Source: Zygaena filipendulae (taxonomy: Eukaryota; Arthropoda; Insecta; Lepidoptera; Zygaenidae). Taken from it: a stretch of 64,000 bases of DNA. Below, piece by piece: positions 35,752 through 46,600 of the stretch. A program made the translations under genes and the position numbers. The first letter of the stretch is position 1. Each line of letters starts with the position of its first letter. The stretch spans positions 1,426,001 to 1,490,000 of the forward strand of contig OU015677.1 of assembly GCA_907165275.2 (NCBI GenBank), read 5' to 3'. A model generated the notes under the pieces. The model saw only the letters and a list, made by a program, of their open reading frames with translations. It made no database searches and was not told the origin of the DNA.

Positions 35752-38700
35752 CTAACAGTCCTTGACAGGCAAGGGGCACAGTTTGACCAAGGGTCGCTTG
35801 ATCAACGTGTGCGCCGCGGTTCTAACAGTAGCCAGACGAACGCTTCCGTCAGGCCCTGGATGAAGCTCAACTACTCTGCCGAGTGGCCAGTGTAGAGGAG
35901 CCCGATTATCGTCTTTAATGATAACTACCGAATTGATTTCTAACGGTCTCGATGCTTTCGTCCATTTTGCTCTCTGCGTGAGTGAATGCAAATACTCATT
36001 TTTCCAACGCGTCCAGAAATGCTGATGAAACGATTGGATAAGTTGCCAACGGTTAAGACGGTTTACGTTTACGTCAAGTATGTCTGGATCAGGAACAGAC
36101 GTTAAGGGCTCCAAAGTTAGAAAGTGACCGGGTGTTAATGCGGATATATCGTTAGGGTCGGAACTGATGGGACACAGAGGTCGCGAATTTAACAGAGCTT
36201 CGATTTGCGTAAAAAGAGTTGTAAGCTCTTCGAATGTTAGCAACTGATCACCGACAGTCCGATACAAATGAGATTTTGCAGCCTTAATCTGGATCTCCCA
36301 TACACCACCGAAGTGAGGGGCTGAGGGAGGATTGAATTTAAATTCGAGGCGTTCTGACCGACAAGCTCCTTCCATTAACGTTGCTAGATAGTTGTGGGCA
36401 CCTATGAAATTAGTTCCGCAATCGGAATGAATGACGCTACAACGTCCACGCCTTGCCACGAATCGTCGTAACGCGGCGATGAAGCCCTCCGTCGACAAGG
36501 TTGAAACTACCTCCAGATGAACTGCCTTTGTAGTTAGACAAACGAATAAACAAAGGTACGCCTTATCCGTTTTGGCGCCGCGGTGTGATCCTAACTTGAT
36601 GCGGAACGGTCCACCGAAATCTACACCTACGATAGAGAACGGTTTCGCTTGATTGACTCGAAATGATGGAAGGTCACTCATGAAAGGTTGTAAGGTTTGG
36701 GGACGAGTACGGAAACATCGAATGCACTCTGACAGGCACCGTCGAATTATACGTTTAGCGGAAACTATCCAAAACTGTTGCACAATGAGGTACAGAGTGG
36801 TATTTACACCGGGGTGGCAATGTTTCGAATGAACGGATTCTATGATCCTAGTCGTGAGTATGTTGCTCCCTGGTAAAAGGGCCGGATGCTTGTGATCATA
36901 CTCAAGACCAGATCGTGATATTCGACCGCCCACCCTGAGAATACCCTCGGGATCAATAAACGGATTAAGTTTGCGAAGTGGCTTTGGTAAAGGTTGACCA
37001 GAATTCAGTTTAAAAATTTCACTCGCCAAAGCCCCTCCCTGAACGTGCCTTACGATGACCATGAGCGCTTGATGACGTTCATCACTTGTCAAAATAAAAG
37101 TTTGACGATGAGAAGTCAAATGACGTAGGTTAGAAAGGAAACGAGATGTATAAGCAATTACACCTACAATCTTGTCCAAAGATGAGAAACGATTAAGACG
37201 ACTATCGATAAAATAGGTGCGCTGATTGGCTACCAAAACCACTGACCCTTTTCGCTCCTCAGATTCAACAATATTGGCTTCAGCGCAACTATAATCAATG
37301 GGCCATTCGTTCTGAGGCTGTTTCAGCCATGGCGGGCCCGCCCACCATGAGGTATTGCGGATAAGAATTTTTGGAGCATAGAATCGCCTCAGCGCGAAAT
37401 TACAAGAATGAATGAATGTAGGTTCAACTGAATCCTTACAAGGTAGCTCAACTACACCGGTTTCAGCACGATACTGTTCTGTGAGAAACCTTTGTTCACA
37501 GAACGACTCCTCAGGTGAAAGTGTGGTGACTTTCGGGACCACGTCAATATGCATCAGATTTTGGAGATCGTTGTCGATGCGAGATTGGATTTGCCTCAAC
37601 GAACCGGTTACTAATGGAGTTTTACCCAACAACAGCCATCCGAATACAGAATTGAATGCTGTAGGATGAATCGGATCACCCTTGATACGGCCGTTGAGAA
37701 GAGACTCCACGAATAGATTTGCACCTAGCAAGAGGTCGATCGGTCCAGGCATACTAAAACCTGGATCCGCCAATGGAAGTGATTTTATGTGAGACCAACC
37801 TGACGTATTGAGCTTAGCGATTGGCTGGTCACCACAAATTTTGTTAATGACGTCTAAGTCTACGTCTCTAAAGAAAAGAGTGTTGTTTGTTCCGATGGAA
37901 CACCGAACTGTACCTGTTACAGCCGTTGTGGCGTCACCTAAGCCATGTACACACTCGTTCACACGACTGGGTCGAATGTTTAAAACCTTCGCCGCTTGCT
38001 CAGTAATTAAATTGTTTTGACTGCCGGTATCGAAGAGTGCGCGGAACGAGTGAAAGTTACCCGATGCATCCGTGATTTGTACAAGGGCGGTAGGAAGCAG
38101 CACAGTTGAATTCGCATTCGAAACGATGAGTGATGATTTGGTTCCGTTTGATGCTGTTTCTTTGGATTCTACCTCACCTTTACAGTCCTCATGCAAAAGC
38201 GTGTGGTGTTTACGCTTACACTTTTGACAGGAAAAGAAGGAACTACAATCCTTTAAGTGATGTGACGGTTTCAAACAATTGTAACACCACCTCTTCTCCT
38301 GTGCGATAGATCTACGTTCTTCGATGGATTTTTGTGCGAAAGATTTACATGACGATATCAAATGGTCATCGCCACAAAATGAACAATGCCGTACGATTTT
38401 AGAGGGTACTCCTTCACTGGAACGCTGCTTCGGCTCTTCATGACTAACCACGAGTGTGTGTGATAGGTTTCGTTTCGAATGGGAGAAGTACGGAAGAGCA
38501 GTTGCCTTTTGCGTTTCTCGGTTGGACGTCGTTGGCTTACTCGATTCTGAAAAATGTGTATCGCGAATGAGAGCTTCACACTTCGAATGCAAATATGATT
38601 TGAGTTGCTTATATTTTGGAAGTTCAGTACCAGAATGTTTCTCCTCGAAATCACGACGCATTTTAGAATCTAGTTTCGATAGCATATGATAGATAAGAAC

Positions 38701-39489
38701 GAAATCCCAATGTGCCACTGGTAAATAAAGCTTCTCAAGTATACTTAAATTTTCATCTATTGCATCCAACGAACGGCGAAACTCCTTTGCATTGTTAACC
38801 TTAAACTCAATATTAAGAATGTCTCTCCAGCATGTGAATGCCAATTCACGTGTATTTTCGTAGCGAGATGTGAGTGCCTGGTACGCATCATGATAGTGAT
38901 CACCGATGATAGGAAATGGTCGAATTACAGCCAACGCATCACCACTCAAGGACGAAATTAGGTAGTGAAACTTCTCGGTATTATTGAGAGTGGAGGAAGA
39001 ATGAATTAAGGCATTGAATGTATCGAAGAACTCGGGCCAATGTTTAATGTGTCCATCAAACGTAGGTAACGTTATCTTCGGTAGACGTATGCGTGACAAC
39101 GTATTATTGTTTTGAGATAATTCCTTCTTTTCTATAGTATTAGTTAATTTTCGATAGATAGAAATCACTCTAAAATGAAGATCATCAAAACGCTCCTGAA
39201 TACCGTCGTCTTCTTCGTCCGCGTCATGTATACTTAATATGGTAAAATGCGTATCTTCAAAACTCGCGGCCGTATTCTTAACCTCCTGATAATACGATAG
39301 AAATAGTTCTCGACACTCCTCATCAACATCGGATTTAAGTCCAATTTCTAAAGTTTTCGATAAGCGATTATAAGCGATTGTTCGCTTCCTTCGCAAAGCC
39401 GGTAAATCGTTCACGGTATAGTCTTCATGGAAAGACCTTGACTTCGTAAGGCTAGGTTTACGCTTAACTCGCTTGGTTAATAGCGACAT
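35752..39489 (-). CDS. BEL/Pao gag-protease-integrase polyprotein, RT/RNase H missing
   Basis: This is a single 1245-residue ORF. Residues 115-310 match the gag-type DUF1759 region (KLPTF-like LPKITLPTFDG, then FHYLISSLSGDA). Zinc knuckles follow at 369-381 and 402-415 (CX2CX4HX4C), with a further Cys/His cluster to 436. The aspartic protease is at about 468-600 with DTGS at 487-490. Residues 683-704 (LPCKDSVEPTF...ALRRFY) are the usual entry to the reverse transcriptase. The next residues (APKILIRNTSWWAGPPWL) already belong to the segment normally found after RNase H. The fingers, the YVDD active site and RNase H are therefore gone without a frameshift, near 37,375. The H2C2 zinc domain (886-925) and integrase catalytic D957, D1023 and E1065 remain, followed by a DUF5641-type tail. 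BEL polyproteins are usually several hundred residues longer. Confidence 0.93.
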   Translation of the reverse strand: MSLLTKRVKRKPSLTKSRSFHEDYTVNDLPALRRKRTIAYNRLSKTLEIGLKSDVDEECRELFLSYYQEVKNTAASFEDTHFTILSIHDADEEDDGIQERFDDLHFRVISIYRKLTNTIEKKELSQNNNTLSRIRLPKITLPTFDGHIKHWPEFFDTFNALIHSSSTLNNTEKFHYLISSLSGDALAVIRPFPIIGDHYHDAYQALTSRYENTRELAFTCWRDILNIEFKVNNAKEFRRSLDAIDENLSILEKLYLPVAHWDFVLIYHMLSKLDSKMRRDFEEKHSGTELPKYKQLKSYLHSKCEALIRDTHFSESSKPTTSNRETQKATALPYFSHSKRNLSHTLVVSHEEPKQRSSEGVPSKIVRHCSFCGDDHLISSCKSFAQKSIEERRSIAQEKRWCYNCLKPSHHLKDCSSFFSCQKCKRKHHTLLHEDCKGEVESKETASNGTKSSLIVSNANSTVLLPTALVQITDASGNFHSFRALFDTGSQNNLITEQAAKVLNIRPSRVNECVHGLGDATTAVTGTVRCSIGTNNTLFFRDVDLDVINKICGDQPIAKLNTSGWSHIKSLPLADPGFSMPGPIDLLLGANLFVESLLNGRIKGDPIHPTAFNSVFGWLLLGKTPLVTGSLRQIQSRIDNDLQNLMHIDVVPKVTTLSPEESFCEQRFLTEQYRAETGVVELPCKDSVEPTFIHSCNFALRRFYAPKILIRNTSWWAGPPWLKQPQNEWPIDYSCAEANIVESEERKGSVVLVANQRTYFIDSRLNRFSSLDKIVGVIAYTSRFLSNLRHLTSHRQTFILTSDERHQALMVIVRHVQGGALASEIFKLNSGQPLPKPLRKLNPFIDPEGILRVGGRISRSGLEYDHKHPALLPGSNILTTRIIESVHSKHCHPGVNTTLYLIVQQFWIVSAKRIIRRCLSECIRCFRTRPQTLQPFMSDLPSFRVNQAKPFSIVGVDFGGPFRIKLGSHRGAKTDKAYLCLFVCLTTKAVHLEVVSTLSTEGFIAALRRFVARRGRCSVIHSDCGTNFIGAHNYLATLMEGACRSERLEFKFNPPSAPHFGGVWEIQIKAAKSHLYRTVGDQLLTFEELTTLFTQIEALLNSRPLCPISSDPNDISALTPGHFLTLEPLTSVPDPDILDVNVNRLNRWQLIQSFHQHFWTRWKNEYLHSLTQRAKWTKASRPLEINSVVIIKDDNRAPLHWPLGRVVELHPGPDGSVRLATVRTAAHTLIKRPLVKLCPLPVKDC

Positions 39490-40386
39490 AATAGTTGATA
39501 TAAGTTACGCTTCACTCGAGCTTCTGTTAGCCCTTGGAAGAAATCAGCGTGAATATATGTAGGAATGTGTACAATACAAAACTAATTTGGTTTGAAAATA
39601 GTTCGATGACGAAAATCACAACGAAACAACGATCACGAAAGAACGATTACGAAAACGAAAACGAAACCGAAAGATACCAGAATAGGTCTCCGGTCGAGAA
39701 TAGGCTCCCGATGATGCGGACGGACGTTAGGTACCTATCACTCCGCAACTGTATACGATCACTGCACTGCGATCGTAAGGTAGGTAAGATATTTAAGATT
39801 ATGAATACAACAATGTTGTCGATGAATTTGTTTGTGCCTTTTATTAATAATTAATATTAATAATAGACACACCGATACGTATAATTTCGATGAATGTTAA
39901 TATTTTGGTCTATGAGTTGCCGTAAGCCGAGAAAAATATATAAACACCGATGAGAATTAATGATTGTTTATATGATCTTACAGCAATTAAAACCAAAACA
40001 TTAACTCGTTTGTCCAAATCAAGATTGCAAAATCCAATAATGTGTGAAAGTGCTTGATATTCGTGTTGGCGACTTATACCTATTGACTTATAAATTGGCA
40101 AGTGTAGGGTAGATATAAATTGCGCATGTATGATCGAAAACTTCGAGACCAATATTAAATAATTATTTTATCAAGTTAATACTTACGAAATATGCTATGC
40201 CAAACGATTTATATGCAATATTATACGCTTTAGTTAACGATAATGTACGAAAATAAGATAACTAATACCGCAACAAAATATGAGTTAGGTATATAATGAA
40301 CAGCGGCGATTCTTGGATGATTATAATCGTAGTTTTAAGGATAATCTCAATAGGTATTTTGATCGCACTTCGGTATTGAGGTGGGT

Positions 40387-40404
40387 TCCCTGGTTTCGGC
40401 ACCA
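40387..40404 (-). other. primer-binding site of BEL/Pao element
   Basis: The minus strand reads TGGTGCCGAAACCAGGGA, starting with the TGG that pairs with a tRNA CCA end, 6 nt inside the 5' LTR. The tRNA was not identified. Confidence 0.7.
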
Positions 40405-40410
40405 AAAAGA

Positions 40411-40941
40411 TGTGACGTCCTTGTCCAGATTTATACAAATCTAGACTCAAACGCACTCTGGGTCAAATACACTTGATGGAATGAACACGGTAATGTATTC
40501 GCCGAATCTAAAGGTTAACGACGTTCGACATCCAAGCACAGAGCAATACAATGCGCACGTACCTCACTGGCGACTGCGGCTGCTGCTGCTGCACCTAGCC
40601 GATGAACTCCTCAACCGGTTACTCGAAGAGCGCCTGATGATTGTCTATATTTTGCGTTTAATAAAGCCGGCCGGCAAAGCACAGGTGATAATTAGCACAA
40701 ACACACAACAAAAGTTAGATTTTGCGGTTCTAACACTTGGACACGTTACGAGAAGTAGATAGAAACTTGCAGAGCTCCTGCCGCTTCCGCGATTGCGTTC
40801 GTTCTCCCTTTTTCTCAACGTTTTTTCTCCGTACCCGCGCATGAGTTGATTAAAAAACCAACCGTTGCCACAGACTATGGATGTCACTATCATTAACCAC
40901 AGAATAATGAAATACGATAAAATTAGAATGAGGACGGAACA
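40411..40941 (-). repeat. 5' LTR of BEL/Pao element
   Basis: 531 bp, same termini as the 3' LTR. It should contain the element promoter; no motif was assigned. Confidence 0.92.
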
Positions 40942-41749
40942 CTACGATTTATACCACAAAGCTGTTATTATGAATATATTTGCTATTTTGCACAAACAAA
41001 ACACATTTACATGAAAGTAAATCATTACATACCGATGAAATGTTACATACTCCGTTTTCCTTTCATTACGACTCTTACAGCTTAAAATACAACATATCAC
41101 TATGTCCACAACAAAAACAAACACTTTAAACACGATATGAAAGTCTATTTAGCTTTCAATAATTGAAAAAAACAACGTTTTTTATCAAAATAAACAAAGA
41201 GCGCTTCGCTTTGTTGGGCAAACTATAACTTTGCCCAACAAAAAAAACCTATACGCTAGATAAGGACAAAAGATAATTGGAAATCTCTTTCACTCTTAAG
41301 AACTTAGCCATAACACTGTCTCGCTTACTATTAGAAAGAGAAGGAAATCGCCTCATCTATTCATTCTCCATCTACGGGGCATTGCCTACTTGCTGGTTGA
41401 TGTTGCTACATACAATGGTCAATTACCGCCCACACACTGCTTTTTGGAGTCAGTTATGCTCTCGCTTCGGAACTGGTGGGTTAAAATCACAGAAATAGGT
41501 ATAAAATTATAAATCCTTTTTGTGTGGGTGTACCTAAATAAAACAAGAAAGTAGACTCCCAAATTAATGCAGGTGAAATCGCCTAAAATTTTGCATACCT
41601 ACTACCTACATCATGTCAGAGGTAAAAAAAGGATACAGGATGTTTTCTTTTATCTCGGAATTCCCGCGGTAATTTCGGGATATAAAGTATTCATGTCTGA
41701 CTGGTTTTTTCTCTGAGTAGGATATTATTTTATGCGATACTGATGAATA

Positions 41750-41979
41750 TAACTTATACTACTAAAATTATAAACGCGAAAGTTTGTAACAATGTATGGA
41801 TGGATGGATGGATGGATGGATGTTTGTTACTCTTTCACGCAAAAACTACTGAATGGATTTAAATGAAACTTTACAATAATATAGCTTATACATCAGATTA
41901 ACAAATAGGGTACTTTTTATCCCGGAATTCCCGCGGGAACTCTGAAATTAACGCGGGTGAAACCGCGGGGCACAACTAG
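41750..41979 (+). mobile_element. Lep1-like Helitron with (ATGG)n
   Basis: It begins around ACTACTAAAATTATAAACGC, has GTATGGATGGATGGATGG, AAACTTTACAATAATATAGC and GATTAACAAATAGGGTAC, and ends GAAACCGCGGGGCACAACTAG. It serves as the uninterrupted reference for the split copy at 57180-57717. Confidence 0.82.
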
Positions 41980-42220
41980 TGCTCCATAAGTCCATAACAC
42001 ACCGTCACCGGTCACATATTATTAATATTATGTTCGTCGCCGACTCGGGGCATAGACAACAGATGTTTGGTCTCGGCTGAACCCCACAGCCAAGCGGATG
42101 CAGGCGCGGTCAGCTGCACCAGGACATTGCATTTTGCACATGCCATGTTCGGTTGCAAATGTTGCACGAAAATTAAATATGTAGTTCATTTATTACAAAA
42201 TCAAAATGCGTTAAATTTGT

Positions 42221-42462
42221 TAACCGCCGCACTCAGAGTCGACTTTAATGATTACTTTGTTAAGTATAGATTTTTAAAACAAAACTGCCGCAATCATAGA
42301 CGTTCAGTAAATCAATGTTAATTGGCATTTAATAAGATGTAACTTAATTAGTTAAATGCCAATTAACATTAATTTATTAAACTTGTCTGATTGTGGCAGT
42401 TTTGTTTTAAAAATCTATATTTAACTAAGTAATCATTAAAGTCGACTCTGAGTGCGGCGGTA
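42221..42462. mobile_element. palindromic MITE, near-complete copy
   Basis: It starts TAACCGCCGCACTCAGAGTC and ends GACTCTGAGTGCGGCGGTAA. The arms pair through GATTTTTAAAACAAAACTGC and GCATTTAA...TTAAATGCC. Confidence 0.85.
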
Positions 42463-42575
42463 AGACCCATACTGGAGTCAAACTACCGTCACACGCTTTT
42501 GGTGAATCATAACTTGTAAGAAATCAGTAGCAGAATTTGGAAAATAGGTACGAGACCTACCTAGTAATAGAACAC

Positions 42576-42850
42576 GACCCGATTGGCGCAATGGTCACCA
42601 CGCCTGCCCGCTAATCAAGAGGTTCCGGGTTCGATTCCCGGTGGGGGTGCACTTTGTGTGATAAACACAGGGTTCCATTTTCCAGTCCGGGTGTGTGTAT
42701 ATATAAATCTATAGTATAATATATATGTAATAATATGTGTAGTATATACCACGTTTGCTTGGTTTCCACGACACAAGCTTATAGCTTAGTGTGGGATCAA
42801 GTAGATCTGTGTGTTTTTAATAAAAAAATAATAATAATTATTATTATTTT
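42576..42850 (+). mobile_element. tRNA-derived SINE
   Basis: The head (42576-42650) has box A-like TTGGCGCAATGGT near 42583 and box B GGTTCGATTCC at 42628-42638. It cannot close a normal tRNA and runs into an unrelated body ending CACGACACAAGCTTATAGC and AGATCTGTGTGTTTTTAAT plus (ATA/ATT)n. The tail resembles lepidopteran LINE-derived SINE tails. Confidence 0.75.
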
Positions 42851-43059
42851 TGAATGATAATTCTGCAGCGTTTAAAGTAGATAATAAAATAATTTCCATT
42901 TATTAATAACTCCATTTAACATTCATGGTTATGTACCTAACCATACACAGTTCTCTTTTCCAATGAAATATTTTGGGAGATATTTTCTTTGTTCACAAAA
43001 CTCCTTCATCACAGTATGGACGCTAATCGATTTTGTAACTTATGACAGTAGGTACCTAC

Positions 43060-43246
43060 TATAGCTGCTCCCCTGTTTCACCCACGGTAACGGTAGCCTA
43101 TGAGGCACACTATACGTTCAATTCCAGACTATAATCTATCTCTGTGCCAAAATCCATCCAATTCCGTTCAGCCGTGTTGAGTAAAAAAATTCCATCCATC
43201 CATCCATCTAAACTTTGACATTTATAATATTACTTGCTGTCTCCTG
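43060..43246 (-). mobile_element. Lep1-like Helitron, antisense, eroded
   Basis: It opens TAGCTGCTCCCCTGTTTCACC and ends CATCCATCCATCC...GACATTTATAATATTAC. The middle is shortened. Confidence 0.6.
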
Positions 43247-43316
43247 CGGTTTTTACCAGCGTTTTGCCAACGTCTATATGAAAAATTTCATGATGATCGT
43301 TCGATTGCTTAAAACC

Positions 43317-43549
43317 TGAGCCCTTATTCACTATGACCAACAACATTCCTTGCCCACAACGCGCGTCCCAAAAACGCATTCCCAAACGTTCTAGATGCCC
43401 AGATATTAGAACTTATTATTTTTTGTGCCATAAGAAACGTTGCAAATGTATTTTTTTGAAGTAAAACTTCTTTGATTACGAGGGAAAGACAGTTTTTGCG
43501 GTGTCTTATCTTAGCGCGGCGTGTTATGGTCATAGTGAATAAGGGCCCT
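43317..43549. mobile_element. MITE with GAGCCCTTATTCACTATG ends
   Basis: Left CCCTTATTCACTATGACCA and right TGGTCATAGTGAATAAGGG are exact inverted repeats. The interior matches the truncated copy at 7432. Confidence 0.78.
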
Positions 43550-43685
43550 GAAAGAGAGTGAACAATGAAACAAATAAACTCGCATTTCCTTTTATAACAG
43601 TAAGAATATTAGTATAAATGACACATAACAAGTAGGGCGTGTTCAAACTTCAACCTTGTTTCCCAGGAGCGGTGAGCAGACGACG

Positions 43686-46600
43686 ATGTCGATGGCAGAC
43701 GTGGCGTCGGCGCGGAGCTCCCCCGCGCCGGAAGCGTGCCCTGAATGTGACACCACCGCGTCCGTCACTTCCGATCTGCACAAGGTATGACGTTGGAGGA
43801 GGAAGAGCTGGAGCATTCCTGTATTTCCTCTTTATAACACAATCATGGAAAACTTTTGTTTGAAAGTTTAAACATAGCATTGTCATGTGTTCATTAGAAG
43901 TCACTATCGAGGGAGAGTACGTGAATCAGTTCATTTGTAGGTATGGAGATTCCAACGCGCCAAGCAACGTATGTGAATCAAAGTTACTTATTAACGACTA
44001 GCTGTCCCGCGTGGTTTCACCCGCGATAATTTCGAAGTTTCCGCGGAATTGTTCCATACAAACTTTGCAACCCCTTTTCATCCACTTAGGAGTTGAATTT
44101 TCAAACATCCTTTCGTATCGGATGCCTACGTCATACAAAGAACACACCGTCCAAGTTTCAGGTCTCTACGATCAGCGGTTTAGGCTGTGCGTTGATCCAT
44201 CAGTCATTCAGGACAAAGCATTTTATATGTATAGATAAGTAGATTAGCATGTATTCAATATCGCTTCAGTACCAAGTGGCGTGCACGTGCAACCCGCCGT
44301 CGGCGCAGTACGCGTGCGCCGACGACCCCGGGCCCCCGCCGCCCGCGAAGACGGACACCCCGCCCGCCCTGCCGCCGCGCCCGCCCACCAACGTCATACC
44401 CACCACCAACAGGAGGAACAACGGTGAGCCGGATGCGATATGAGTAGCTGGTCCTCGCGGCTACACCAGCGTTAATTTTGGAGTTCCCACGGGAATTCCG
44501 GGAAAAAGTTCCCTATCGTCGATGCTCGTGCGAAACCGCGTAAGAGCAGTTTGTAAATACCGCGCAACAGAAAAACGCGCAAAATTCAAATAAGTCACTT
44601 TGCACAAAACCTAAGCCAACTGCGAGTAAAAACGTTATTTTCCAATAAAGAAAGTTGTAAAGAACAAGCTGTTAAGCTTAGGCGGTAATAAGAATTGAAA
44701 TAGCTAAAATCAAAGAAATATCAAGTTTTCTCTTCCTCCTGTCAAAAAGCAAATAGGCGGTCTTTACAAGTTGAACTTACGCGGATTTGCACGCGCAGCG
44801 ACGCTATGTCCTTTTTTGTACCCCTGACAACGTGTACGCAAAATTTCACGATGATCGGTTGAGCCGTTAAGGCGTTAAGCGTAACAAACAAACAAACTAA
44901 CATTCGCATATGTATATTATGTAGACTAGCTGTTCCTCGCGGTTTTGGAGATTAGTTTTGGAGATTCCGTGGGTATTTCGAGATAAAAGTACTGCCCAAT
45001 TTTTTTTCCGTACGTACGTACGTACCTTGCCAACGCTTTTATGCTTGCCAATGCTTTTAATTTAGTTTCTTCCGCACTAATTTTGGAGTTCCCGTTGGAA
45101 TTCCGGGATGAAAAGTAGCCGATGTCCCTCTCTGTACCCCTGAAAACGTGTATGCAAAATTTCGTGGTAATCGGTTCAGCCGTTTAGCCGTGAAAGCGTA
45201 ACAAACGAACTCACTTTCGCATTTATAATATTAGTAATGAATGTGAGTATCTATATCTATGTGAGTTTTTATCTAAATATATATCGTAAATGCACCGCCA
45301 AGTGAGCTCTCTGTACTACCTGAAGGTTGACTGGCAGAGAATGCCACTGTGGCATTAAGTCCGCCTTTTGTACCATGATGTGCATAAAGTTTAAATAAAT
45401 AAATGTTTTTGCTTAGTAAGGATTTGGCTTACCTATCGAACTAGCAGCCAGAACCTTATGACTTTAAGCACAGGTAGATTTTCAGTTGAAAGAAGCTCCT
45501 ATTATTGAAGCAAAGTTTCAATAAAAGACAAGTTTTAGATTTATGTTCCAAAAGCACCCATACATCCGTAGAATTGCAAGTGTTTTCAATAAAAAAAAAA
45601 AAATTCCCACACAAAATACCAAAGAACGGCATGTCGCAATTTATAATCGAGTCCTATCTTTTGAAATCGAGTTTAATTCTTTTTTCGAAATATAAAACTG
45701 CATAACGAAACGCCATTGAAATGTACCTGCCAGTACCAAAAGTTTATGTTACATTTTTTTTTTAACCAAGCAAACGCCGAAACCTATTCAGCCTCATTGA
45801 AAAGGAGGTCGGTGGATGTGGCACGAAGCGTTTATAGTAAAATCCATAAAATCACGTTCCTGCGTGCGTTATAAATTGAACCTTCTTATTTACCTGGAAT
45901 TTACTGGCCATTGCTTCTGCGCGGAGCGGGCCAGCCATTGTCAAATCACATAACCTATAACACACAACTCTGAATAAGTAATGCAACTCAGTTTCGTTGT
46001 AATAAAATATTGCAAAATCTCTATTTTATACCATAAAATCTCACTAGTTTAATAAATACTTTCAATGTGCAATAAAGTTTAATTGTGTAAATATTTTAAA
46101 GTGTTATATATTTTAGTTTCGATTGATAAATCAACGAAAAAGGAGGGAAAATTACGCTACGATTTAAACAATGCCGAAAGAAACCATCGTTCCTAAATCG
46201 AAACAAAGAAATTATTTTTTGAATTAATTTCGAAATTTTATTTTTTATATGCAGCCAGTGTTTATTGAATGTAAATATCGAATAGAGTTGTGTAGTTAAG
46301 AGGTCATTGTTCCCTGTACGCTTGACGGTTGTTAATATCGATTATACTATGCGATGGCGCGCGATTTGAACTTAATTGACAAAGTTGAAGGCCGGTAATG
46401 AAAAAACAACTCCGCAAAGTTTCTCAGATGACAGCAAAAACAATGGTGTGAAAAAAATGTGCTAATTTCCAACAAAAAAAATACATCAACAATAGACAAT
46501 AAAAAACACTAGGGGCAGGCGTACAATGCAAACGTGCGGTGTGATGCAAGTGCTACAGTATCAAGTATCGACACCGCAGTCGACGATAGCGGCTGATGTA

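Larger units (their letters stand above)
35097..40941 (-). mobile_element. BEL/Pao LTR retrotransposon, RT-deleted, young
   Basis: The element is 5,845 bp. LTRs of 531 bp lie at 40411-40941 (5') and 35097-35627 (3'). Each reads TGTTCC...CACA on the element strand, and by eye they differ at one base (35555 T versus 40869 C). The 5-bp target duplication CTACG sits at 35092-35096 and 40942-40946. An 18-nt primer-binding site opening TGGTGCCGAAACC lies 6 nt inside the 5' LTR, and a purine-rich GGTGGGCGGTA precedes the 3' LTR. A 0.9-kb untranslated leader precedes one ORF (39489 to 35752). The ORF has gag, protease and integrase regions but no reverse transcriptase or RNase H, so the copy would need enzymes from a relative to move. 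The near-identical LTRs argue for recent insertion. Confidence 0.93.

Noticed and set aside
42576..42650. possible tRNA gene
   Set aside because: Box A and box B are present, but the arms do not close into a cloverleaf and the sequence runs into a SINE body and tail.
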